A stretch of 6,933 bases of DNA from Rhodobacter sp. (lineage in GTDB: Bacteria > Pseudomonadota > Alphaproteobacteria > Rhodobacterales > Rhodobacteraceae). The stretch is from NCBI GenBank assembly GCA_013824045.1, contig PNND01000080.1:1-6933 (forward strand), given 5' to 3'. Of this stretch, positions 1 to 5,393 are shown piece after piece. The position numbers and the translations under genes are program-made. The notes beneath the pieces were generated by a model that made no database searches, was not told the origin of the DNA, and worked only from the letters and a program-made list of their open reading frames with translations. The first letter of the stretch is position 1; every line of letters starts with the position of its first letter.

Positions 1-198
1 GCGGACCGTCTGGCGCAGGAAGCAACCGATGCCGCCATCGCGGCAGCCGAAGTGGCGCGGGTCAGCACGATCCTGACCGCCTTCATCCTTGCGGCGGCGG
101 CGCTGGTGGCGGGTGCGGCGTCCTATGTCGGCGCGGTGCGCGGCGGGCGTCACCGCGATGAGGGCCGCATCTTCGGCGGTTTTGCCTATCGCGGCTGA
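1..198 (+). CDS. Small membrane protein, C-terminal part only
   Basis: The reading frame is open from the first base and ends at the TGA at 196-198, leaving the last 65 residues. An alanine-rich, probably helical stretch (residues 1-20 of the fragment) leads into one hydrophobic, probably membrane-spanning segment (about residues 21-46, starting VSTILTAFIL). A short basic tail follows, containing RGGRHRDEGR and ending FGGFAYRG. Similar Ala-rich single-helix membrane proteins in Rhodobacteraceae are sometimes labelled 'PhnA-like', but this resemblance is from memory and no function can be assigned. A good intrinsic terminator lies 27 bases after the stop, so this is the last gene of its transcript. 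The start and promoter are outside the window. The frame is supported by GC-rich third positions and by the terminator placement. Confidence 0.7.
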   Translation, partial: ADRLAQEATDAAIAAAEVARVSTILTAFILAAAALVAGAASYVGAVRGGRHRDEGRIFGGFAYRG

Positions 199-225
199 GG
201 CTGACGCTTACATCTGACAAGAAGC

Positions 226-263
226 GCGGGCCGCTGAGATACAGCGACCCGCCTTTTTCTTTT
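226..263 (+). terminator. Rho-independent terminator of the left-edge gene
   Basis: GCGGG (226-230) pairs with CCCGC (248-252) and CGCTG (232-236) with CAGCG (242-246), with one mismatch between the two helices and an AGATA loop. A T-rich run, TTTTTCTTTT, follows at 254-263. It lies 27 bases after the stop of the left-edge gene and has the classic stem plus T-tract form. Confidence 0.85.
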
Positions 264-289
264 GCCGGGATCACACAACACCGGACATG

Positions 290-319
290 AAAAGGGCCGC
301 CCCGGCAAAGGGGCGGCCC
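290..319 (-). terminator. Rho-independent terminator of the csbD-like gene
   Basis: A perfect 10-bp GC stem (GGGCCGCCCC at 294-303 and GGGGCGGCCC at 310-319) has a six-base loop. Read on the minus strand it is followed by TTTTC (plus-strand AAAA at 290-293). It begins about 50 bases after the csbD stop codon. Together with the opposite-facing terminator at 226-263 it insulates the two converging genes. Confidence 0.85.
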
Positions 320-368
320 GCTCTTCGAGGATCGGCCGGGGAGAGCCGATCACTGCCCGATTACGCGC

Positions 369-566
369 TCAGTTGCGCGCGCTCCATTCGTCGACCTGAC
401 GCTCGGCCTCTTCCTTGGCGATGCCGTATTTTTCCTGCACCTTGCCGATCAGCTGGTCGCGTTTGCCGGCCATGGTGTCGAGGTCGTCATCCGTGAGCTT
501 GCCCCATTGCTCTTTGGCCTTGCCGCCAAGCTGCTTCCACTTGCCTTCGATCTGATCCCAGTTCAT
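369..566 (-). CDS. CsbD/YjbJ-family stress protein
   Basis: This 65-residue protein starts MNWDQIEGKWKQLGGKAKEQ and contains the family hallmarks: the N-terminal NWDQIEGKWKQ block, then WGKLTDDDLDTMAGKRDQL and the K-Y-G-x-x-K-E-E-A end. It is small, highly charged and predicted all-helical, with no signal peptide, so it should be a soluble cytoplasmic protein. The molecular function of CsbD proteins is unknown. Bacillus CsbD is SigB-dependent and E. coli YjbJ is an abundant stress-phase protein. The start at 566 was chosen because GGAG lies 7 bases upstream and the protein then matches the usual family length of about 60-70; a longer in-frame extension to 764 has no family support. It stands alone, ends at its own terminator, and may be under a general-stress sigma factor (weak promoter candidates at 698-722 and 638-664). 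Confidence 0.93.
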   Translation of the reverse strand: MNWDQIEGKWKQLGGKAKEQWGKLTDDDLDTMAGKRDQLIGKVQEKYGIAKEEAERQVDEWSARN

Positions 567-637
567 GCATCGTCTCCTTTTTCGGCGCGGGCCGTTGTGG
601 CCGCGCTTGGTGCCCGGCCCTTGGCCGCGCGGAAGAG

Positions 638-722
638 AACGAACCGCGACACACCGACCATTCCCTGCCGGGCATCGCGCCGCTCCCTGTTGGATATAAG
701 GACTGGGCGCGGCGTTGGTTCC
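638..722 (-). promoter_or_regulatory. Candidate general-stress promoters for csbD-like gene
   Basis: Two imperfect matches to GGAAC-N16/17-CGTT lie on the minus strand. The first has GGAAC at 722-718 and CCTT at 701-698 with a 16-base spacer, one mismatch in the -10 element and the TT retained. The second has GGAAT at 664-660 and CGTT at 641-638, with one mismatch and an 18-base spacer that is slightly too long. Either would give a leader of roughly 65-125 bases before the ATG at 566. The choice between them is open. Confidence 0.35.
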
Positions 723-831
723 GTTGGGGCAGAAAATCGCCGCAGTGGCGTGAACCCGCACCAATAGGCCGGGTTGTATCGGCGAGGCCTTACCGATCTG
801 ACGGGCATCTGGCCGACATGAAGGGCGGCGG

Positions 832-856
832 GGAACCTGATGATGATGAGGGCGTT
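832..856 (+). promoter_or_regulatory. EcfG-type general stress promoter for the AI-2E transporter gene
   Basis: GGAAC at 832-836 and CGTT at 853-856 are separated by exactly 16 bases. This is a perfect match to the promoter known for alphaproteobacterial EcfG/SigT/RpoE2 sigma factors (GGAAC-N16-17-CGTT). Transcription would start near 862-864, about 170 bases before the ATG at 1033. No other gene lies between promoter and ATG. Confidence 0.7.
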
Positions 857-1032
857 CATCTTTCTGTTCCCTGCGGTTTCGACCGCGACGCCCGGCCCCG
901 CTGCGCCCTGACGCGCGCCCAACCCTTGACCCGCGCCATCATGGCACCTGCGCCCTGTCGGGCAGACCGCCCTGCCGGGCGATCCGGCGCGGGTGGTGCG
1001 ATGTGTTGGCTGCATTGAGACAGGACCCTGCC

Positions 1033-2124
1033 ATGACCGATGATCTGCCCGCCATCCGCCGGACCCTTGGTCTGATCCTGCTGGTTCTGCTGACGATGGG
1101 GCTGTATTTCGCCAAGGATGTGATCCTGCCCCTGCTGATGGGCACTCTGCTGGCGCTGACGCTTAGCCCGCTGGTGCGGTACATGAGCCGGTTCGGGCTG
1201 GCCCCGGTGGTGACGGCTTCGGCCCTGATCGCGCTGGTGGGGCTGATCATCGCGGGGGCGGCGCTTCTGTTCAGCGGCCCGGTTTCGGCATGGATCAGCG
1301 ACGCCCCGGCCTTGGGGGCGGAGTTGAAGGCCAAGCTGCAGGGATTTGCCAATTCGCTGGCCATTGTGCAGCAGGCTTCCAATCAGGTGGAGCAATTCAC
1401 CAACGGCGTGGCCGATCCGAATGTGCAGCGCGTGGCGATGGAATCCCCCGGTTTGCTGACCATGGCGGTCAGCAATGCGGCCTCGGTGATGGCGACGACA
1501 GTGGTGACGCTGGTGCTGGCGCTTTTCCTGCTGGCCTCGGGCGATCTGTTCTATGTGAAGCTGATCGAGGCCTTTCCCCGCTTTGGCGACAAGAAGCGGG
1601 CGTTGCGGATCGTCTACGGGATCGAGCGGAGCGTGTCGCGCTATCTGTCGGTGGTGACGGTCATCAATCTGGGGCTGGGCAGCGTGGTGGGGCTGGGGAT
1701 GTGGGCCATCGGAATGCCCCAACCGGTGGTCTGGGCGGTGATGACCTTTCTGGTGAATTTCCTGCCCTATATCGGCCCGCTGTTCGGGGCTGGGCTGGTG
1801 ACCGCCGTGGCGATTGTCAGTTTCGATCATCTGGGTCAAGCGGCGCTGGCCCCGCTTGTATTTTTGACCGCGACGACGATCGAGGGGCAATTCGTGACGC
1901 CCGTGATCCTTGGGCGGCGGCTGGAGCTGAACACCGTGTCGGTCTTTGTGACGGTGGTGTTCTGGGCCTGGCTATGGGGCATTGCCGGGGCGTTGATGGC
2001 GGTGCCCTTTCTCGTTTGCCTGAAGGTGATCTGCGACAATGTGGAGGCGATGAGCACGCTGGGGAATTTTCTGGGGGCCGAGGCGGTAGTGCCTGTTGAG
2101 AATGGGGCGGCCAGTCAGGGCTGA
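1033..2124 (+). CDS. AI-2E/PerM family membrane transporter
   Basis: This 363-residue integral inner-membrane protein belongs to the AI-2E exporter superfamily (PF01594). N-terminal hydrophobic helices lie at about residues 10-27, 30-48 and 57-80. A soluble segment of about 60 residues follows (about 85-142), and a block of several further helices runs from about 143 to 345. Family signatures are NFLPYIGPLFGA (from N242), EGQFVTPVILGRRLELN (from E284) and a WLWGIAGALMAVPFLV helix near the end. The start at 1033 is preferred over an ATG at 1003 because AGGA lies 8 bases upstream and the extra ten residues have no family support. Members include E. coli TqsA (AI-2 export) and Na+/H+-antiporter-like proteins, so the substrate here cannot be read from sequence. 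An exact general-stress promoter precedes it. The regulator gene follows after 63 bases. Confidence 0.93.
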   Translation: MTDDLPAIRRTLGLILLVLLTMGLYFAKDVILPLLMGTLLALTLSPLVRYMSRFGLAPVVTASALIALVGLIIAGAALLFSGPVSAWISDAPALGAELKAKLQGFANSLAIVQQASNQVEQFTNGVADPNVQRVAMESPGLLTMAVSNAASVMATTVVTLVLALFLLASGDLFYVKLIEAFPRFGDKKRALRIVYGIERSVSRYLSVVTVINLGLGSVVGLGMWAIGMPQPVVWAVMTFLVNFLPYIGPLFGAGLVTAVAIVSFDHLGQAALAPLVFLTATTIEGQFVTPVILGRRLELNTVSVFVTVVFWAWLWGIAGALMAVPFLVCLKVICDNVEAMSTLGNFLGAEAVVPVENGAASQG

Positions 2125-2149
2125 CGGGTTGCAATGCAAGCGAGGATCA

Positions 2150-2181
2150 TCCATATAACATCCAAGTGGATGTTATATGGA
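2150..2181. promoter_or_regulatory. Perfect 32-bp palindrome, likely operator of the CopG-type regulator gene
   Basis: TCCATATAACATCCA (2150-2164) and TGGATGTTATATGGA (2167-2181) are exact reverse complements around a two-base AG centre. The AT-rich arms stand out in a GC-rich region. The right arm includes the first GGA of the ribosome binding site (GGAGGG, 2179-2184) ahead of the ATG at 2188. A possible -35 (TTGCAA, 2129-2134) would put a -10-like element (CATATA or TATAAC, 2152-2159) inside the left arm. This is the classic geometry for autorepression by a dimeric or tetrameric ribbon-helix-helix protein. As RNA it could also fold into a hairpin that masks the ribosome binding site or ends transcripts from the upstream gene, though no T-tract follows. 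Confidence 0.75.
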
Positions 2182-2187
2182 GGGCAT

Positions 2188-2616
2188 ATGCCGAAATCAG
2201 CCCTGCCCCCGCTGCCGCAGGCGGGAAAGCTGCCCGAGTCGGAAAAGATCACGATCAACCTTGGCTTTGTCGATCTGGGGCATATCGATCTGCTTGTGCG
2301 CGAGGGCTTCTATTCCAACCGCAGCGATTTCATCAGAACCGCGATCCGCAACCAGATCGACCGGCATGCCGAAACGGTGCGGCAGGTGGTGACGCGCAAG
2401 AGCGTCCATCTTGGCCTGCGCCAGATCACGCGGGCAGAGCTTGAGGCGGCGCAAGCGGCTGGAGAGAGGCTTAATCTGCGCATCCTCGGTCTGGCCGTGA
2501 TGGATACAGATGTGACGGCAGAGCTGGCGCGGGAAACCATTCAGGGATTGACGATCCTTGGCGCCTTCCATGCCAGTGACGCCGTCAAGGCGGCGCTGGC
2601 CGACCGGATGAGCTGA
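2188..2616 (+). CDS. Ribbon-helix-helix (CopG-type) transcriptional regulator
   Basis: The protein has 142 residues. After a proline-rich N-terminus, residues about 18-59 form a ribbon-helix-helix fold: a strand (EKITINLGF), a first helix (about 29-40, DLGHIDLLVREG), the turn FYSNRSD, and a second helix (SDFIRTAIRNQIDR, about 46-59). RHH proteins bind DNA as dimers through the strand. A region of about 80 residues follows that is longer than in plain antitoxin-type CopG/ParD proteins, with two similar hydrophobic stretches (LNLRILGLAV and IQGLTILGAF) that may form an oligomerisation or sensing domain. The ATG at 2188 is preferred over in-frame ATGs at 2134 and 2170 because GGAGGG sits 3 bases upstream and the others fall before or inside the palindrome. 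No toxin gene is adjacent; the next gene is an esterase 62 bases downstream, so a metabolic regulator is more likely than an antitoxin. Confidence 0.85.
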   Translation: MPKSALPPLPQAGKLPESEKITINLGFVDLGHIDLLVREGFYSNRSDFIRTAIRNQIDRHAETVRQVVTRKSVHLGLRQITRAELEAAQAAGERLNLRILGLAVMDTDVTAELARETIQGLTILGAFHASDAVKAALADRMS

Positions 2617-2638
2617 TCCCGGCAAGACCTGACATATG

Positions 2639-2666
2639 ACCCGGCCACCGGGTTTGACCCATATAA
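2639..2666 (+). promoter_or_regulatory. Short hairpin plus CCATATAA motif before the esterase gene
   Basis: The 62-base gap between regulator and esterase contains ACCCGG/CCGGGT (2639-2644, 2648-2653; three-base loop, followed by TT) and then CCATATAA (2659-2666), which is identical to eight bases of the palindrome arm at 2151-2158. The hairpin is a weak terminator or attenuator at best. The repeated octamer may be a half-site for the upstream regulator, overlapping the ribosome binding site AAGGA (2665-2669). Confidence 0.35.
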
Positions 2667-2678
2667 GGAATGCACGAC

Positions 2679-3872
2679 ATGATCCCCCCCTTTCAGCGCG
2701 ACATGGCCAAGGCCACCGAACTGACCCGCGCCGGAAAGCTGCAGGAGGCGACGGACCTGATCCGGCGCTTGTTGCAGGGTGCGGGCGCAGCACCGACAGC
2801 GGCAGGTGCCGCCGAGATTGCGCCAGATGCCGTGATCGAAGGCGCGTTCACCCGGTTGCAGGATGCGCCTGCCCGTCCGGATCCGCCGCTGTCTGAACCC
2901 GCAAAGGCCAAACCAGCAAGGGCTAAACGCGCCGCGCCGGGCAAGACCGGGCTCGCCGAGACGCTGCGCAAGATCGCGGCGGGCGGGATGCCCGCGCATG
3001 GGCCGCTAGCATCCGCGCCGCCCGTGGCGCCGGGGGCGGCGTTCCTGTCGCTGACCTACCGCTCGCCGCAGGGGAGCCGGGACTATCGGCTCTATGTGCC
3101 TGCCCATCGGCCGGATGGCCTGATGCCGCTGGTGGTGATGCTGCATGGCTGCACGCAATCGCCCGAGGATTTCGCGCGCGGCACGGGAATGAATGCGCTG
3201 GCCGAGGAATTCGGCTGTCTGATCGCCTATCCGGCGCAGCCTGCGGGGGCGAATGCGCAGAAATGCTGGAACTGGTTCCGGCCCGAGGATCAGGAACGCG
3301 GGCGCGGGGAAACCGCCCTGATCGGCGGGCTGACGCGCGAGATTCAGGCCGCCTACCCCGCCGATCCGGCACGGACCTATATCGCGGGTCTGTCGGCGGG
3401 GGGTGCGGCGGCAGCACTGGTGGCAGCGGCCTATCCCGATGTCTTTGCCGCTGTGGGCGTGCATTCCGGCCTGCCCGCGCAGGGCGCGCGTGACATTCCT
3501 TCGGCCTTTGCCGCCATGCGCAGCGGCACGACGGGCACGCCCCATGCCACGGCCCTGCCGACCATCGTCTTTCACGGGCTGGCCGATGGCACGGTGCATC
3601 CTGCCAATGGCGTGGCCAGCCTTGCGCAGGCGCTGCCTGCCATGCCCACTCTGCGCCGTAGCACGCGCAAGGGCACCTCGCCCGGCGGGCGGGCGCATCG
3701 GGTGACGGAGCACCGCCATGCCGATGGCCGCAGCTTTGCCGAGCATTGGGAGATCGAGGGGGCCGGGCACGCCTGGGCGGGCGGCGATGCGCGGGGCAGT
3801 TATACCGATCCGGCGGGGCCGGATGCCTCGGCCCAGATGCTGCGCTTCTTCTTGCAGCATCACCGGGGCTGA
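2679..3872 (+). CDS. PHB depolymerase family esterase (alpha/beta hydrolase)
   Basis: This 397-residue serine hydrolase is of the Esterase_PHB family (PF10503/TIGR01840), whose characterised members hydrolyse ester bonds in poly(3-hydroxybutyrate) or in feruloyl/acetyl-xylan esters. The hydrolase domain spans about 120-397. It has the oxyanion-hole motif LHGCTQ (155-160), the nucleophile box GLSAGG with Ser239, a likely acid Asp303 in GLADGTVH, and His364 in EGAGHAW. Residues 1-115 are an extension: a charged helical start (AKATELTRAGKLQEATDLIR) and then an Ala/Pro/Lys-rich linker. No signal peptide is visible, so a cytoplasmic location is likely; the true substrate is uncertain. The start at 2679 (AAGGA nine bases upstream) is preferred over the in-frame ATG at 2670, which directly abuts that AAGGA. 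It lies 62 bases after the RHH regulator gene and may be co-transcribed with or controlled by it. Confidence 0.9.
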   Translation: MIPPFQRDMAKATELTRAGKLQEATDLIRRLLQGAGAAPTAAGAAEIAPDAVIEGAFTRLQDAPARPDPPLSEPAKAKPARAKRAAPGKTGLAETLRKIAAGGMPAHGPLASAPPVAPGAAFLSLTYRSPQGSRDYRLYVPAHRPDGLMPLVVMLHGCTQSPEDFARGTGMNALAEEFGCLIAYPAQPAGANAQKCWNWFRPEDQERGRGETALIGGLTREIQAAYPADPARTYIAGLSAGGAAAALVAAAYPDVFAAVGVHSGLPAQGARDIPSAFAAMRSGTTGTPHATALPTIVFHGLADGTVHPANGVASLAQALPAMPTLRRSTRKGTSPGGRAHRVTEHRHADGRSFAEHWEIEGAGHAWAGGDARGSYTDPAGPDASAQMLRFFLQHHRG

Positions 3873-3888
3873 GGGTTTCCCCTGTTCC

Positions 3889-3919
3889 GACGACCCGCCG
3901 CCATCATCGGCGGTTCGTC
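3889..3919. terminator. Hairpin after the esterase gene, probable terminator without T-tract
   Basis: GACGACCCGCCG (3889-3900) pairs with CGGCGGTTCGTC (3908-3919) with one mismatch around a seven-base loop, starting 16 bases after the esterase stop. There is no T-run on either side, so it may only slow polymerase or protect the mRNA end. Its place between the esterase and the stress promoter at 3960 fits a transcript boundary. Confidence 0.5.
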
Positions 3920-3959
3920 GCCCGTTCGGAGCCTTCTGTCGGAAAGCGGCCTCTGCGGG

Positions 3960-3984
3960 GGAACCTGTGCATAGGCGGGACGTT
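3960..3984 (+). promoter_or_regulatory. EcfG-type general stress promoter of the glsB-yidB-yciF block
   Basis: GGAAC (3960-3964) and CGTT (3981-3984) are separated by exactly 16 bases, a perfect match to the alphaproteobacterial general-stress consensus. The predicted start near 3991 leaves a leader of about 32 bases with AGGAG (4012-4016) before the ATG at 4023. No other promoter-like site is seen between the three genes. Confidence 0.8.
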
Positions 3985-4022
3985 TCCCTTGTTCATGCGG
4001 AAACGACCGACAGGAGCCCACC

Positions 4023-4274
4023 ATGGGAATCATCTGGACCATCCTCATCGGCTTTATTGCCGGGGTCATCGCCAAGTTCATCACGCCGGGCGACAATGAA
4101 CCGTCGGGTTTCATCCTGACCACGTTGCTGGGTGTGATCGGGGCCTTTGTGGCCACCTATCTGGGCCAATCGCTGGGCTGGTACATGCCCGGCCAAGGCG
4201 CGGGCCTGATCGGGGCCGCTGTGGGCGCGATCATCGTGCTGGTCGTCTGGGGCATGCTGCGCAAGCGCGCCTGA
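4023..4274 (+). CDS. GlsB/YeaQ/YmgE family stress response membrane protein
   Basis: This 83-residue, very hydrophobic protein matches the 'transglycosylase-associated protein' family (PF04226). It has a first helix (IIWTILIGFIAGVIAKFI, residues 3-20), the family's PGDNEPSGFILTTLLGVIGA segment (about 22-41), and a final glycine-rich helix (GLIGAAVGAIIVLVVWGML) with the basic end RKRA. About three membrane segments are expected in the inner membrane. Family members such as E. coli YeaQ and YmgE are small stress-induced membrane proteins of unknown mechanism. The start has AGGAG six bases upstream. It is the first gene of a probable three-gene operon with 35- and 32-base gaps, directly after an exact general-stress promoter. 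Confidence 0.93.
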   Translation: MGIIWTILIGFIAGVIAKFITPGDNEPSGFILTTLLGVIGAFVATYLGQSLGWYMPGQGAGLIGAAVGAIIVLVVWGMLRKRA

Positions 4275-4309
4275 CCCCATCCGAAGCCTGAGAAAAAAGG
4301 AACATCGAC

Positions 4310-4819
4310 ATGTCGAAATCAACACCATCCCTGATGGCCCTGTTGGGCCTTGTGGCCTTTGCCGGATACCAGAACCGCGCGCGCATCAGTGACATGCTGG
4401 CCGATGCCCGCCAGAACCGGGCTGCCGGCGCCAATAGCGGCTCGCCCGAACAGGGCGGCTTTCTTTCGGAGATCGGGCAGATATTTCAACCGGGCGCACC
4501 CGGCATCGGAACGCCCGGCACGGGCGCATCCGGCAGCGGTCTTGCCACGGCGCTGCGCGATCTGAAGGACCGCTTCACATCAACCGGTCAGGGCGCGGCG
4601 GCAGAAAGCTGGATCTCGACCGAGGCGAACCGTCCACTGAATGTGGAAGCGCTGGAAGCCGCGCTTGGCCCCGAGACGCTGGACGAACTGGCCCGCAAGA
4701 CCGGCATTTCCCGCGCGGAGCTGCTGTTGCGCCTGAACGTGGCCCTGCCCGAGGTCGTGGACAGCATGACGCCCGAAGGCCGCCTGCCCGCCGATGGCGG
4801 CACGCAAATCAATCTCTGA
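4310..4819 (+). CDS. YidB family protein (DUF937)
   Basis: The 169-residue protein has a short hydrophobic N-terminal stretch (SLMALLGLVAFAGY, about 7-20), a Gly/Pro/Ser-rich linker (about 38-80), and the YidB-type domain at about 80-165. Typical features are LRDLKDRFTSTGQG, ESWISTEANRPLN, the LEAALG motif, a helix-rich ISRAELLLRLNVALPEVVDSM, and the TPEGRLP end. The function of YidB proteins is unknown. The N-terminal stretch is too short for a confident signal peptide or membrane anchor. AGGA lies about 9 bases before the ATG. It sits second in the putative stress operon, between the small membrane protein and the ferritin-like gene, which suggests a shared role in stress resistance; that is inference from position only. 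Confidence 0.88.
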   Translation: MSKSTPSLMALLGLVAFAGYQNRARISDMLADARQNRAAGANSGSPEQGGFLSEIGQIFQPGAPGIGTPGTGASGSGLATALRDLKDRFTSTGQGAAAESWISTEANRPLNVEALEAALGPETLDELARKTGISRAELLLRLNVALPEVVDSMTPEGRLPADGGTQINL

Positions 4820-4851
4820 TCCCCTTCATTCCGTCCTGAAAGGACATTCTG

Positions 4852-5337
4852 ATGAAAACCCTTGCCGAAGCGTTTCACCACACCCTGCAAGACATCTATT
4901 ATGCCGAAAAGGCGCTGACCAAGGCGCTGCCGAAAGTGGCGAGTGCCGCCAAGAATGCCGAGTTCAAGGCGCTTGTCACTGCGCATCTGGCGGAAACCAA
5001 GGAACAGATCGCGCTGCTGGACAAGGTCTTTACCTCGCTGGGCGAAGCGCCCACGGGCGTGAAATGCGATGCGATGGATGGTCTGATCAAGGAAACCGAT
5101 GGCATCATCAAAGAGGCCAGCGGCGTGGCGCTGGATGCCAGCCTGATCGCCGCAGCACAAGCGGTGGAGCATTATGAGATCGCCCGTTACGGCACGCTGC
5201 GCGAATGGGCCAAAGTGCTGGGCCATACCGAGGCGCATGATCTGCTAAGCCAGATCCTCGACATGGAAAAGGCTGCCAATTCGAAACTGACGGGCCTTGC
5301 CGTGACGGTTGTGAATACGGCCAGCAAGGCGGCGTGA
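4852..5337 (+). CDS. YciF-type ferritin-like protein (DUF892)
   Basis: This 161-residue, all-helical protein of the YciE/YciF family (PF05974) has a ferritin-like four-helix bundle. The family start is clear (LAEAFHHTLQDIYYAEKALTK-like, residues 4-24), and candidate di-metal ligands recur once per helix: Glu19; His45/Glu48/Glu51; Glu106 and Glu109 in AVEHYEIARYG; and Glu139. Length is close to the usual 160-170. E. coli YciF is a dimeric member whose operon belongs to the RpoS stress regulon; metal binding and activity in vivo are not firmly established. AGGA lies 8 bases before the ATG. It is the last gene of the block and a strong hairpin terminator follows 23 bases after the stop. Confidence 0.93.
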   Translation: MKTLAEAFHHTLQDIYYAEKALTKALPKVASAAKNAEFKALVTAHLAETKEQIALLDKVFTSLGEAPTGVKCDAMDGLIKETDGIIKEASGVALDASLIAAAQAVEHYEIARYGTLREWAKVLGHTEAHDLLSQILDMEKAANSKLTGLAVTVVNTASKAA

Positions 5338-5359
5338 TCGCCTGACGTCAAACTGGAGG

Positions 5360-5388
5360 AAGGGCCGCATCCGATGGATGCGGCCTTT
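5360..5388 (+). terminator. Terminator after the YciF-type gene
   Basis: A perfect 10-bp stem (GGCCGCATCC at 5363-5372 and GGATGCGGCC at 5376-5385, GAT loop) can be extended by G-T and A-T pairs and ends in TTT. It lies between two converging genes. On the minus strand the T-run is poorer, so it should mainly end the plus-strand stress operon. Confidence 0.8.
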
Positions 5389-5393
5389 CGTGT

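Larger units (their letters stand above)
567..1032. other. Divergent intergenic region between csbD-like and AI-2E transporter genes
   Basis: These 466 bases hold no convincing gene. Reading frames here (for example 818-1018 on the plus strand and 563-1015 on the minus strand) lack family resemblance, and the plus-strand one starts inside or before a promoter. The region carries an exact GGAAC-N16-CGTT promoter at 832-856 firing towards the transporter, plus weaker candidates firing towards csbD. The roughly 170 bases between the predicted transcript start and the transporter ATG would be an unusually long leader; I see only short GC-rich hairpins in it and no recognised riboswitch. Confidence 0.6.

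Noticed and set aside
831..871. GGGAAC (831-836) and GTTCCC (866-871) forming an inverted repeat around the transporter promoter, possibly a divergent stress promoter
   Set aside because: The minus-strand GGAAC has TCAT, not CGTT, at the required distance, so the second half is probably chance.
840..911. Short frame beginning with three ATG codons (MMMRAFIFLF) in the divergent region
   Set aside because: Its start codons lie inside the spacer of the predicted promoter, so that transcript would not include them; there is no good ribosome binding site and it is only 23 codons long.
856..1890. Long minus-strand open frame (344 codons) opposite the AI-2E transporter gene
   Set aside because: It is the antisense shadow of a well-supported gene in GC-rich DNA: composition is dominated by His, Gln and Arg, and there is no family resemblance.
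2188..3872. Possible toxin-antitoxin pair starting with the CopG-like gene
   Set aside because: The downstream partner is a 397-residue serine hydrolase with an intact catalytic triad, not a small toxin, and the RHH protein is longer than typical antitoxins.
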